Below, one piece after another: positions 54,661 through 63,370 of a stretch of 64,000 nucleotides of DNA. This DNA comes from Streptosporangium sp. NBC_01495 (GTDB lineage Bacteria; Actinomycetota; Actinomycetes; Streptosporangiales; Streptosporangiaceae). Under the pieces are notes generated by a model. It worked only from the letters and a program-made list of their open reading frames with translations. It was not told the origin of the DNA and made no database searches. Position 1 is the first letter of the stretch. The number at the start of each line of letters is the position of its first letter. The position numbers and the translations under genes were made by a program. The stretch lies in the NCBI RefSeq assembly GCF_036250735.1, contig NZ_CP109431.1, positions 294,304 through 358,303 of the forward strand, read 5' to 3'.

Positions 54661-57134
54661 CCACAACGGCCGCCAGCCAGCAGACGCCACGGACCTGGCA
54701 GGTCAGCAGCGAAGCTCAAGCGCTGCTGGAGAAGTTCCCGCCCCGCCTGGTTCCTGGAGCCTGGCCGAGGACCCGCGAGAGCCGGGTGGTTCTCGAGTAC
54801 AGGATGGCGGCGGCACCGTTCCGCGGCGACGATTCCCAATCCCGATGCCATCGCAACGCATCGTTGCAGGCCGTGCTCGACTGGCTGGAGCTCTATCCCG
54901 GCCAGAGCTGGCAGCAGCGATGGGAAGCCACCGCCGTCGGCCACGACGGCCGGCGGGATTGGCGACTCCAAATGTTGGCCGACCTTGCAGCGGCGGGGCT
55001 CCTGGACCGGCACCCAGGCTATGTTCGCAAGATCCTCGGCACGGGCCTGATCCAGCTGATCGGCGGCGACTACCTGCGGCCGTCGCTCGGTTGGCTCATG
55101 GCCACCACGTCGCCGCTGCGGATCGCCAACGAGATGGCCAAGGTCCGCGATCCCGAAGGCATCGCTGAACTGCGGACGGCCCGGCTGGCCGGCACCGTCG
55201 GCGACTCGACCATGATCCCCGCCATCGAGAAGATCGCGCTCGTCATGGCCGCGAAGGGCGGCTTGCTCCGCAACGTGACGATCGGCGACTGCCTCGAGCT
55301 GATGAGGGTCAGCAGGGAGGTCTTCCCCGGACCGACCCGATCCGGCCGACACAGCCCGGTCTTCTATCAACTGCTGCACTCGACCGGCCTGTTCCCCTCG
55401 GACGCCCCACCCACGGTCCGCATGTTCAGCCCGGTGTTCGCCGGCCAAGTCCCGGTCGAGCAACTCGTCGACCGGTATCAGGTGGCCTGTCGCCCGGTCC
55501 GCGACCTGCTGGTCGACTACCTACGTGAACGGCAACCCGCGATCGACTACGGCACCCTTACCTCCCTGGCCACCACTCTGGTGCTCTGGTTCTGGAAGGA
55601 CCTCGAACGCCATCACCCCGGCATCGACTCCCTGCGGCTGAGCCCGGAAACCGCCAGCGCTTGGAAACAGCGGATCCGAACCAGGGTTGTCCGTTCCCGC
55701 AGGGCCGACGGCGAGATCACCGAAACGACGGTCGAACGGGACACCGCCACCGACGCCCTCACGACCGTGCGCAGCTTCTATCTCGACCTGGCCCAATGGG
55801 CTCTCGACGACCCGGCCCGCTGGGGACCATGGGCCGCCCCTTGCCCGATCCGGGCCACCGACATCCAGCACAAGAAGATGAACTCCCGGCGCAAGGCCCG
55901 CATGGACCAACGCACCCGCGACCGGCTGCCGATCCTGCCAGCCCTCATGGAGGCCGTCGACCGCGAACGCAAAGCCGCCGCCGGCCGGCTGGCAGCAGCC
56001 CGAGCCGCCCAGCCCGGCGAAACCTTCACCGTCGACGGCGTCACCTTGCGACTCGCCCGGCTCGTCCGTCACTCACCGCGCATCTGGGCCGAGGAACCCG
56101 CCACCAGCCGCCGTCGTGATCTGATCCGCGAGGAAGACAACGCGTTCTGGGCCTGGGCCGCGGTCGAGGTGCTGCGCATGACCGGGATCCGGGTCGAGGA
56201 ACTCAGCGAGCTTTCACACCACAGCCTGGTCCAATACCGAACACCAGCCACCGGCGAACTGATTCCGCTGTTGCAGATCCCGCCGTCGAAAACCGATGAG
56301 GAACGACTGCTGGTCATCTCGCCGGAACTGGCCGACGTGCTCTCTACGATCGTCTGCCGGATCCGCAACCCTGACGGCAGCGTCCCACTCGTGGTGGCCT
56401 ACGACCACCACGAAAAGATCTGGAACCCGCCGATTCCTCTGCTCTTCCAACGCGCCATCGCCCTGGAAATCCGGCCCATACCGATCTCCGGAATCCGCGT
56501 CCTAGTCAGCGACGCTCTCGCTCGCACGGGGCTCACCGATGTCACCGGCAAACCATTGGACTTCTCACCCCACGACTTCCGCCGGATCTTCACCACCGAC
56601 GCCATCATGAACGGGATGCCGCCCCACATCGCTCAACTGCTCCTGGGGCACAAAGACATCAACACCACGATGGGCTACAAGGCCGTCTACCCCGAGGAGG
56701 CCATCAACGGCCACAGGGCCTTCATCGCCCGCCGCCGCGGCCTGCGACCCAGCGAGGAATACAGGCACCCCAGCGACGCGGAATGGGACGAGTTCCTCGG
56801 CCACTTCGAGCGCCGCCGCCTCGCCCTCGGCGACTGCGGACGCGCCTACGGGACCGGCTGCATCCACGAACACAGTTGCGTTCGCTGTCCACTCCTTCGC
56901 GTCGATCCCGCCCAGCGGCAACGCTTGATCGACATCCGTGACAACCTCACCGCCCGCATCGCCGAAGCAGAGCGCGAAGGCTGGCTCGGCGAGGCTGACG
57001 GGCTCCGCGTCAGCCTCGCCGCCGCGAAGGAGAAGCTGGCCCAGGCTGACGCCAACCTTCAACGCCGGGTCGTGGCTGTCGAGCTCGGTATGCCTAGCTT
57101 CTCTAATGTCGCGGCACGCACCGTTACATCGTGA
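54657..57134 (+). CDS. large tyrosine recombinase, second of pair
   Basis: 825 residues; GTG start after GGAGGG. A long N-terminal half is not recognisable (VDWLELYPGQ-like start, SPLRIANEMAKV). The C-terminal third holds the catalytic domain: R in MTGIRVEELSEL, LLQIPPSKTDEER with a K, SPHDFRRIFTTDA (H-x-x-R), LLLGHKDINTTMGYKAVYP (H and Tyr). A Cys cluster (CIHEHSCVRCPLLR) and a coiled-coil tail (LTARIAEAEREGWLGEADGL) follow, which may replace a separate TnpC. Catalytic residues are intact. Confidence 0.8.
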   Translation: MTTTAASQQTPRTWQVSSEAQALLEKFPPRLVPGAWPRTRESRVVLEYRMAAAPFRGDDSQSRCHRNASLQAVLDWLELYPGQSWQQRWEATAVGHDGRRDWRLQMLADLAAAGLLDRHPGYVRKILGTGLIQLIGGDYLRPSLGWLMATTSPLRIANEMAKVRDPEGIAELRTARLAGTVGDSTMIPAIEKIALVMAAKGGLLRNVTIGDCLELMRVSREVFPGPTRSGRHSPVFYQLLHSTGLFPSDAPPTVRMFSPVFAGQVPVEQLVDRYQVACRPVRDLLVDYLRERQPAIDYGTLTSLATTLVLWFWKDLERHHPGIDSLRLSPETASAWKQRIRTRVVRSRRADGEITETTVERDTATDALTTVRSFYLDLAQWALDDPARWGPWAAPCPIRATDIQHKKMNSRRKARMDQRTRDRLPILPALMEAVDRERKAAAGRLAAARAAQPGETFTVDGVTLRLARLVRHSPRIWAEEPATSRRRDLIREEDNAFWAWAAVEVLRMTGIRVEELSELSHHSLVQYRTPATGELIPLLQIPPSKTDEERLLVISPELADVLSTIVCRIRNPDGSVPLVVAYDHHEKIWNPPIPLLFQRAIALEIRPIPISGIRVLVSDALARTGLTDVTGKPLDFSPHDFRRIFTTDAIMNGMPPHIAQLLLGHKDINTTMGYKAVYPEEAINGHRAFIARRRGLRPSEEYRHPSDAEWDEFLGHFERRRLALGDCGRAYGTGCIHEHSCVRCPLLRVDPAQRQRLIDIRDNLTARIAEAEREGWLGEADGLRVSLAAAKEKLAQADANLQRRVVAVELGMPSFSNVAARTVTS

Positions 57135-57156
57135 TCATCGACTACCCTGCCGGGTC

Positions 57157-57810
57157 ATGAGCGCGGACAACTGGTTGGCCGATACCCGAACCTCCTACGA
57201 CACGGTCGCCGTCAACTATGCCGACCTAGTCCGCAACGCGCTCTCCGAGCTTCAGTACCTACGCGCTGCTTTGACGCTGTTCGCCGACGGCGTGATTGCT
57301 GCGGGAAACGGGCCAGTAGCGGACATCGGATGCGGGCCTGGGCACATCACCGCCCATCTGCATGAACTCGGTCTCGATGCCTTCGGCGTCGACCTGTCAC
57401 CGGGGATGATCGCCGTCGCCCGGCGCGACCACCCGAACCTACGGTTCGAGGTGGGCTCGATGACAAGCCTGAGCCTCCCGGCCTCCTCTCTGGCCGGTCT
57501 GCTCGCATGGCAGTCGTTGATCCACATACCCGACGAGGAGGTGCCAACCGTCTTCGAACACTTCCATCGATCCTTGCGTCCGGGCGGACTGCTGCAGTTG
57601 CTGTTCCACACCGGCGACAGGTCGCGACTAAAGACCGATGGCTATGGCGGCCACCCGATGAAGGTTTACGTTCATCATCGCCAGCCAGACAAGATGGCCG
57701 CCTGGCTGCGTGACACCGGATTCGAGGTCGAGGCTCAACTCCTACTCAACAATCCAGAGGGCGAGGTCTCACAAGCCGTTCTCTTCGCACGTCGCAAGCT
57801 CGGCGAATAG
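57157..57810 (+). CDS. class I SAM-dependent methyltransferase
   Basis: 217 residues. Motif I VADIGCGPGHITAHLHELG, motif II GVDLSPGMIAVARRDH, then FEVGSMTSLSLP, IHIPDEEVPTVFEHFHRSLR and PGGLLQLLFHTGD. The C-terminus (RDTGFEVEAQLLLNNPE) completes the fold. The substrate is unknown; small-molecule methylation is more likely than DNA because no DNA-binding domain is present. It is the cargo gene of the insert; codon use is like the rest of the element. No ribosome site of strength. Confidence 0.8.
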   Translation: MSADNWLADTRTSYDTVAVNYADLVRNALSELQYLRAALTLFADGVIAAGNGPVADIGCGPGHITAHLHELGLDAFGVDLSPGMIAVARRDHPNLRFEVGSMTSLSLPASSLAGLLAWQSLIHIPDEEVPTVFEHFHRSLRPGGLLQLLFHTGDRSRLKTDGYGGHPMKVYVHHRQPDKMAAWLRDTGFEVEAQLLLNNPEGEVSQAVLFARRKLGE

Positions 57811-58653
57811 TTCAGAGAAGATTCCAGAGGTCGGCTCGCTGGATGAGCTGAACGAGATGATCGACCGTTGGGACGAGGCCGACGAGGGACGGCGGATCGG
57901 GGCGCGGGCCAGGACGGTTGGCGAGTACTTCGCGATCGAGCGGCCGCTGATGCGGATGGTCTCGCAGGAGCCGTTCGAGACTGGGCTGCTGCTCCCGGTC
58001 CGGGTCGATCGCTACAGCCAGATCACCGTCCGGACGAATCGGTACTCGGTCCCAGCCCGGTTCATTGGCCGCCAGCTGCGGGTGATGCTGCGCGCCTCCC
58101 GCCTGATCGTCTATGACGGACAGCAGGTCGTCGCCGAGCACGATCGGTTGTTCGCCAAGGGCGGCCGGCGCCTGGAACTGGACCACTATCTGGAGGTCCT
58201 GATCCGCAAGCCCGGCGCGCTGCCGGGCGCGACCGCTCTGGAACAGGCGCGGGCCGCGGGCAAGTTCACCCCGGTTCACGACACTTGGTGGGCGGCGGCC
58301 TGCAAAGCCCACGGCGACCGCGACGGCACCCGCGCGCTGATCGAAGTGCTGCTCCTGGCCCGTCACATTCCTACCGAGCATCTGGTTACCGGCCTGGCCG
58401 CCGCGCTGCGGGCCGGCGCCCTCACCGCGGATGCGGTCGCTCTGGAGGCCCGCAAAGCCGCTGAGGAAGACGAACAAGCTGCTCCTGAACCTGCCCAGCA
58501 CGACAACCACGAGGCAACGGTGACGTTCCTGACTGAACGGCGCCTGGCCCAGCTTCCCCGCGACACCCGGCCGCTGCCCTCGGTGACGGCCTATGACCAG
58601 CTCCTCAAACGCGCCCGGCCACCCGGCGAGCGCCCAGCCCAAGGAGAAACACC

Positions 58654-59439
58654 ATGAGCGTCCCCCACCGCGGCATGACCGAACAGGCCGCCCAGGCCTC
58701 CATCGACCAGGCCTGCCGGATGCTCCGCCTGCCCAGCATCCGCACCGCTTTCCCCGAACTGGCCGAGCAGGCGACCCGCGAGCAGATGTCCTACCTGGGA
58801 TTCCTCGCCGAGCTCTTGCTAACCGAATGTGATGACCGTGCTCGTCGCCGCTCTGAACGTCGTATCAAGGCGGCCCAGTTCCCCCGCGACAAGTCTCTGC
58901 GCGCCTTCGACTTCGACGCCAACCCCAACATTGACCCCGCTACCATCCACACGCTCGCCACTTGCGAATGGGTGAAAAAGGGCCAGCCCCTCTGCCTGAT
59001 CGGCGACTCCGGCACCGGCAAGTCCCACCTGCTCATCGCCCTCGGGACCGAGGCGGCGATGAAGGGCTACCGGGTCCGCTACACCCTCGCCACCAAGCTC
59101 GTGAACGAACTCGTCGAGGCCGCCGACGAGAAGGTCCTCGCCAAGACCGTCGCCCGCTACGGACGCGTCGACCTGCTCTGTATTGACGAACTCGGCTACA
59201 TGGAACTCGACCGGCACGGCGCCGAGCTCCTCTTCCAGGTCCTCACCGAACGCGAAGAGAAGAACAGCGTCGCCATCGCCAGCAACGAGTCCTTCTCCGG
59301 CTGGACCCGCACCTTCACCGACCCGCGCCTCTGCGCTGCGATCGTCGACCGGCTTACCTTCGCCGGCAACATCCTCGAGACCGGCACCGACTCCTACCGC
59401 CTTGCCCAGACCCGAGCCAGAGCCGAACAAGCCAGCTGA
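58654..59439 (+). CDS. istB: IS21-family ATP-binding protein IstB
   Basis: 261 residues; AAGGAG seven bases before the ATG. AAA+ ATPase: Walker A GDSGTGKSHLLIALG, Walker B VDLLCIDELGYMELD, sensor-type ASNESFSG. YRVRYTLATKLVNELVEAAD connects them. The gene overlaps istA by four bases. It would regulate target choice and activate IstA. An almost identical but frameshifted copy of its end lies at 24553. Confidence 0.95.
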   Translation: MSVPHRGMTEQAAQASIDQACRMLRLPSIRTAFPELAEQATREQMSYLGFLAELLLTECDDRARRRSERRIKAAQFPRDKSLRAFDFDANPNIDPATIHTLATCEWVKKGQPLCLIGDSGTGKSHLLIALGTEAAMKGYRVRYTLATKLVNELVEAADEKVLAKTVARYGRVDLLCIDELGYMELDRHGAELLFQVLTEREEKNSVAIASNESFSGWTRTFTDPRLCAAIVDRLTFAGNILETGTDSYRLAQTRARAEQAS

Positions 59440-59540
59440 CCCGTGCTCGGTACTGGTGGGGTCGCGTATTCAACTGTCGCGAGTTGTCGTTCCCCTGGGC
59501 CCTACTGGTGACGTTCCGTGCTCGCCGGAGGCGTGGCGGT

Positions 59541-59951
59541 TCAGTCGTGGAACCCGCGGAAGACGCCGTCCGCGTCGGCGTTCTCGGCGAACTCGCCGAA
59601 GTCCATATTGCCGATGGAGAGGTTGGCGTGAATCCCGGGGATCTCGGAGGGGATGACGCGCATCTCCCATGTGACTTCCAGCTCGATGACCAAGAACGGC
59701 ATCTCCTGCGAATCGACGGTGACCTTGTCGGCGATGACGAGGATCGGGTCCTGGTAGCCGTACGGAAGCAGGGCGAGGATCTGCTGCGCGGTGAGGCCTT
59801 GATAGGCGGGGTCCTCGACGACCTCGAACTCCTTTGCCCAGCCGTCGTTGTCGATGTCGCCGAGCGTGTTTCGTACGGCCTGCCATCGTTCCTGGTCAGA
59901 GAAGTCGGTACGTACCACGAGCAGGGCGTCGACTTTGGGCAACATGTCCAT
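59541..59951 (-). CDS. DUF6924-like protein
   Basis: 136 residues from MDMLPKVDALLVVRTDFSD. I associate VVRTDFSDQERWQAVRNTLG, DPAYQGLTAQQILALLPYG, VELEVTWEMRVIPSEIP and NMDFGEFAENADADGVFRGF with the DUF6924 family, function unknown. Intact and short. The start is one of three closely spaced Met; the middle one is taken. It lies in the two-gene cassette with the DUF6461-like gene. Confidence 0.65.
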   Translation of the reverse strand: MDMLPKVDALLVVRTDFSDQERWQAVRNTLGDIDNDGWAKEFEVVEDPAYQGLTAQQILALLPYGYQDPILVIADKVTVDSQEMPFLVIELEVTWEMRVIPSEIPGIHANLSIGNMDFGEFAENADADGVFRGFHD

Positions 59952-60010
59952 CTGACGATCTTCGAGGCGATGCCAGTGACTCCGCAAGCTCACCGACGAC
60001 CGTAGTGTCC

Positions 60011-60061
60011 GTAGTGGCGGTTGGAATAGGTGGGCACACCAATCAGTACCGCAGGCCCATG
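60011..60061 (+). repeat. internal copy of the cassette's terminal repeat
   Basis: GAATAGGTG and later CAGTACCG and GCCCATG match the right end (60941-60988) with more substitutions and two or three small gaps. It sits between the two genes of the cassette, so each gene could form its own unit. Confidence 0.5.
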
Positions 60062-60065
60062 GGGG

Positions 60066-60809
60066 TTAAGCAGCGCCATGATCAGACTCAGGGCCGCCTG
60101 CCGCTTTCAGTTGCTCGAGTAAAGCGCCGAGGCTCTTCCCGGGCTGAGGCTCTTGTGACGGTGGCAGGTCGGCGATCGCGCCCACCAAGAGCGGTCCGTC
60201 CAGCAGGTCGGCGGTGAACGTCACGCCGGTGAGGCGGGCCGCCATCGCGAACATCCGCGCGAGGCCATGTCCGGACAGGTCGTCGTAGTGTTGATCCCAG
60301 TCCTCATCTGAGCCCTCCTCGAGAGGCAGACCGAACTCGCGCATGAGGCCGGCGAGCCGGTCGGTGTCGGCACCGGAGCGCCACTCGGGAAAAGTCGGGT
60401 CGAAAGCCGTGAGCACCATGCCGTCCGCGGCGTAATGAAAGTAGTCGCAGGCATAGTTATGCCGCAGGACGGACACCACGTCGGTGTCGGCCGACAGACG
60501 CTCCAGCGTCGGGTCGTTCGTCCCCGACCAGCCGTACGGTTCCACCGCCGCGCACCCGTCGCCGGTGGCGACCACTCCGACATAACCACCTCCCTCACCA
60601 CCCTCGGTCGCCACCGTGAAGTCGGAGACCGCCAGCTTCAGCTCGGCGAAGCTCATCTGCGTGCTCGTACGGGCGCCGAACCGGCGCAGCACCTCGGCCG
60701 GGTCGAGCCCACGCACCAAGGTCACGCAATAGATCTCGCCGAGCAGGTCGCCCCGATCGCCGTACGGCGGTTGCAGCCAGCGGAACGGCGCCAGCGCATC
60801 GATCGTCAT
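60066..60809 (-). CDS. DUF6461-like protein
   Basis: The ATG at 60809 (MTIDALAPFRW) gives 247 residues. GEIYCVTLVRGLDPAEVLRR and RFGARTSTQMSFAELKLAVS are the pattern I associate with DUF6461. GWSGTNDPTLERLSADTDVV and the C-terminal FTADLLDGPLLVGAIADLP follow. Function unknown; the family is common as an orphan or with toxin-immunity-like partners. It stands alone with the DUF6924-like gene in the cassette. Confidence 0.65.
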   Translation of the reverse strand: MTIDALAPFRWLQPPYGDRGDLLGEIYCVTLVRGLDPAEVLRRFGARTSTQMSFAELKLAVSDFTVATEGGEGGGYVGVVATGDGCAAVEPYGWSGTNDPTLERLSADTDVVSVLRHNYACDYFHYAADGMVLTAFDPTFPEWRSGADTDRLAGLMREFGLPLEEGSDEDWDQHYDDLSGHGLARMFAMAARLTGVTFTADLLDGPLLVGAIADLPPSQEPQPGKSLGALLEQLKAAGGPESDHGAA

Positions 60810-61008
60810 GTCGCGATCTTGGCAGGCCCCACCGACATAGTCAGGCCCACTTCGCCCTTCCGCGCGTACCTGCTGCCCGAGAGCCCGGTTTGTTGCCGCC
60901 GACATCACGGAAAGTCACTACCGCGGCCCTCGGCATCGAGAACTCGCGATAGTCGAATAGGTGACTCCACCAGTACCGAGCCCATGACCACACTCACACA
61001 GCGTCACA

Positions 61009-61041
61009 AGAGCCATGTCCCGGACCCACGGGCATGGCTCT
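61009..61041 (+). terminator. Rho-independent terminator
   Basis: AGAGCCATG.CCCG, six bases, CGGG.ATGGCTCT, then CTTTTT: a classic hairpin plus T-run at the right end of the IS21 element. It may also carry one of its internal repeats (AGAGCC). Confidence 0.7.
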
Positions 61042-61278
61042 CTTTTTCACTAACACTCCAAGGCAGTTGATCAGCAAATGGCTCTCAAACCGACCGACAC
61101 GTGGCTCTCGGATCCACCTTCATAGCCACAGGCGAGGCGGCACACGGGCGAACCGTCGGCACGCAGTCGCGGCGCTCTCCCATTGGCCACTCGGGTCCTC
61201 AGTCGGGCGAGCCGAGCCAGCCGCCGCAGCGCAGTTGCGAACTGAGCGTCAAGCACTCCTGACAGGCAGTATGGAGGC

Positions 61279-61591
61279 GTGCCCGCGAGCGACCTTCTCG
61301 ACCTCGGCGACAAAGTCGCGTCGATCATCGGCGCGTTGGCCGCAATCGCCGCCCTCCTCGTCAGCCTCTCCTCGCACCCCCGGATCGCCGCCCGCGCCCG
61401 CACGTCCGCCGATTACGCCTGGGGGCGGCGATCCGGGCAGCCGTGCTGGCCTGCGCGATCGTCGCCGCCAGGGCGGCGGGGTGGTCGGGGGCGGGGCATC
61501 GTGGCCGGTGCTCGCGCTCAGCGTCGCCGCCGCCCGCCGGCACCTTGGGCAGTTGGGTAACTCGGCATCGGGTCGTGCACAGCCCGGATGA
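61279..61591 (+). pseudogene. small membrane protein with two frameshifts
   Basis: The first part (GTG start) MPASDLLDLGDKVASIIGAL, AIAALLVSLSSHPRIAARAR is a membrane-type helix pair; frames change near 61425 and 61475, then VLACAIVAARAAG and SWPVLALSVAAARRHLGQLG, ending with a TGA-type stop at 61591. Reconstructed length about 103 residues, 2-3 spans. Family unknown. Confidence 0.45.
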
Positions 61592-61681
61592 CAGCCGGTC
61601 TCCGGGCCGGAGCGGGCCCGGATCCGGGAGATCGTGGCGCTGTGCGCCACGATCCCCGGGGTGGTGAGTCTTGGTGCTGAC

Positions 61682-63370
61682 TCAGTACACCGTTCCGTTG
61701 GCGCGCTGGCCAGGCGACCGCGTCAGCGAGCTGATCGTGTTGTGCTTGACCCACGCGCCGGTCGCCGAGCCGTCAGGGCTCCGGTTGATCGAGACGCCAT
61801 CAGAGCTCGCCTGGCTCGAGGTGTAGGTCATCGACTGGACCGTCGCACCGGCCGCATCCCGGAGGGTCACCTGGTCACCGCTGTTGGCCAGGTTGAGGTC
61901 ACCGGTGCTCGCCGCCACGGCCACGATGCCACCGGGGATGCTGGAGGCTCCCCCGAACACGGTGATCGCCTTGCCGGGCTGCAGCGTCGTGCCGGCCGCG
62001 AAGGTGTGTCGTAGGGCCGTGCCGTCTCGGACCGTCCAGCCCGCGATGGAGATCGCGGTGCCACCGATGTTCACGATCTCGACGGCCTCGCCGGCGGTGC
62101 TGCTCCCCGGCTCGTTGGCGAGGACCTCGTTGATGATGACGTTGGCCGGACCGCCGCCGCCCGCGGTGACCGTGACGTTCTGGGTCGTGGTGTGCTTGGC
62201 GCCGCCGTTGTCGGTCACGGTAAGGCTCACCGGGTAGGTGCCCGCCGCGGCGTAGGTGACCGAGGGGTTCGTAGCTGTCGAGGTCTGGCCGTCACCGAAG
62301 GTCCAGCTGCGGCCCGCGATCGTGCCGTCAGCGTCGGTGCTGCCGTCGGTGAAGGTGCACGTGATGTTGGTGCAGGAGCGCATAAACGCGGCCGTGGGCG
62401 GCTGGTTGGTGCCGCCTCCGCCGCCGAGGGTGAAGTTGTACCGGGCCAGCACCGGGTAGTGATCGCTGGTCGTGGTCGCGTAGTTCGGAACGTAGGCCTG
62501 GGGCTGGAACGCGGTCGCCGAGCCCGCGACGTACTTCGCGTTGACCTCGTTGGTGTTGAGCTGGTGGTCGATGAAGTCCGGGTAGCCTGTGGTCGACGCG
62601 ACTCCGGCCAAGGACAGCGCCCGCGTCGGGAAGCCGTAACGCGCCGTGTTGTTCACGAAGTTGGCGTACGGCGACGCGTTCCCGGTCGTGATGGACGTGT
62701 CGACGTCGTCGTTCCAGTCGCCGATCACGAAGACGTCCTGCGTCGGGTGCGTCGAGTCGAGGTACGACTTGAGGGCCTGGGACGCGGGGTTGCGCAGGTT
62801 CCACGCGTCCTGGGTGGAGCCGGCCTTCGCGTGCAGGACGATGAAGACGAGGTCACGGGTCGCGCCGTCGAAGGTGCCGCGCAGCGTGAACTCGACCGGC
62901 GGGCGACCGGCGAAGTTGCTGTTCTGGCTCGTCAGGATGACCTTCGCGCTCACCAGGCTGGCCATGCTGCTGCGCCAGACGAGCGCGACCTTCTGCTCGG
63001 CGTTGCTGAAGTCGGAGTAGTACTGCGGCCCGTTCGTCACGATCGGGTTGTTCGCCAGGACCCCGGTGAAGCCGGGCATACCAGAGACAAGGGTGTTGAA
63101 CGCGGACGTGCTGACGACCTCGGACAGGCCCCAGACATCCATGTTGGCACCGGCCATGACGTCGCGAACGTTGGCCTGCTGCAGCGCCTCGTTGGTCGGG
63201 CCGGAGCCCGTGTCGCCGAACCACTCGACGTTCCAGTTGCCGACGTCGAGCTGGGTGGCGGAACCCTGCGACGGCACGGTGGCGGCGTGCGCCGCCGGGG
63301 CGAAGCTGATCGGCAACACCACGAAGACGACGATCGCCCCCATGAACGCGCGGAGACTGGTCTTGATCAA
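61682..63370 (-). CDS. secreted endonuclease/exonuclease/phosphatase-family nuclease with PKD and lamin-tail domains
   Basis: A TTG start about nine bases after GAAGGG gives 562 residues. Signal peptide MIKTSLRAFMGAIVVFVVLP to AHA/ATV, so it is exported. EEP motifs: VGNWNVEWFGDTG, WGLSEVVSTSAF, VFIVLHAKAGST, FVIGDWNDDVDTS, TTTSDHYPVLARYNF (catalytic Asn, Glu, Asp, His). Residues about 350-430 are a PKD domain (RSWTFGDGQTSTATNPSVTY), the C-terminus a lamin-tail domain (EAVEIVNIGGTAISIAGWTV). The architecture is that of ExeM/NucH-type extracellular nucleases. Confidence 0.85.
   Translation of the reverse strand: MIKTSLRAFMGAIVVFVVLPISFAPAAHAATVPSQGSATQLDVGNWNVEWFGDTGSGPTNEALQQANVRDVMAGANMDVWGLSEVVSTSAFNTLVSGMPGFTGVLANNPIVTNGPQYYSDFSNAEQKVALVWRSSMASLVSAKVILTSQNSNFAGRPPVEFTLRGTFDGATRDLVFIVLHAKAGSTQDAWNLRNPASQALKSYLDSTHPTQDVFVIGDWNDDVDTSITTGNASPYANFVNNTARYGFPTRALSLAGVASTTGYPDFIDHQLNTNEVNAKYVAGSATAFQPQAYVPNYATTTSDHYPVLARYNFTLGGGGGTNQPPTAAFMRSCTNITCTFTDGSTDADGTIAGRSWTFGDGQTSTATNPSVTYAAAGTYPVSLTVTDNGGAKHTTTQNVTVTAGGGGPANVIINEVLANEPGSSTAGEAVEIVNIGGTAISIAGWTVRDGTALRHTFAAGTTLQPGKAITVFGGASSIPGGIVAVAASTGDLNLANSGDQVTLRDAAGATVQSMTYTSSQASSDGVSINRSPDGSATGAWVKHNTISSLTRSPGQRANGTVY

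Larger units (their letters stand above)
53341..57820 (+). mobile_element. insert with two tyrosine recombinases and a methyltransferase
   Basis: 4,480 bp inside istA, ends deduced from the istA frame. Both ends carry TGAACTA words in inverted order (53350s and, on the minus strand, near 57813). No long terminal repeat and no target duplication are evident. Two overlapping recombinase genes of unequal size (413 and 825 residues) followed by a cargo methyltransferase resemble the Tn554-type plan (TnpA, TnpB), but no TnpC is seen. Relation to a known family needs a search. Confidence 0.75.
52534..58657 (+). pseudogene. istA: istA transposase, interrupted by a 4.48-kb insertion
   Basis: The 5' part (52534-53340, GTG start after GAGGAG) has the HTH (RAGLSGRQIAIKYRVSRNTV), DDE-like catalytic region VEAEVDFGDVTVRIAG and GVPTGKVRYDNLKAAVSAVL, then GAHEKGGVEGDIGWFRRNHL. 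The 3' part (57821-58657) resumes IPEVGSLDELNEMIDRWDEA in the same frame as the 5' part would be after excision: 269 codons plus 278 gives 547 residues, the usual size. Removal of the insert therefore restores the gene exactly. The stop overlaps istB (ATGA). Confidence 0.85.
59445..60981. mobile_element. two-gene cassette with 41-bp terminal inverted repeats
   Basis: 59445-59485 and 60941-60981 are inverted copies, about 36 of 41 bases identical (outer end GCTCGGTACTGGTG). A third, more diverged copy lies between the genes (about 60011-60061) in the orientation of the right end. The left end begins six bases after istB's stop. No transposase gene inside, so it is non-autonomous or its mover acts in trans. 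Confidence 0.7.
52394..61122 (+). mobile_element. IS21-family element, expanded by two nested insertions
   Basis: Genes istA and istB in IS21 order. Left end TGTAGGTGAATTTGAGAGCC and right end (minus strand) TGAAGGTGGATCCGAGAGCC agree in about 26 of 33 bases with the following TGTCGGTC. Additional AGAGCC-type repeats lie inside both ends (52415-52500; 61009-61115), as in IS21 elements. No target duplication was recognised. Length 8,729 bp because of the insertions at 53341-57820 and 59445-60981; without them about 2.7 kb, the usual size of the family. Confidence 0.8.
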
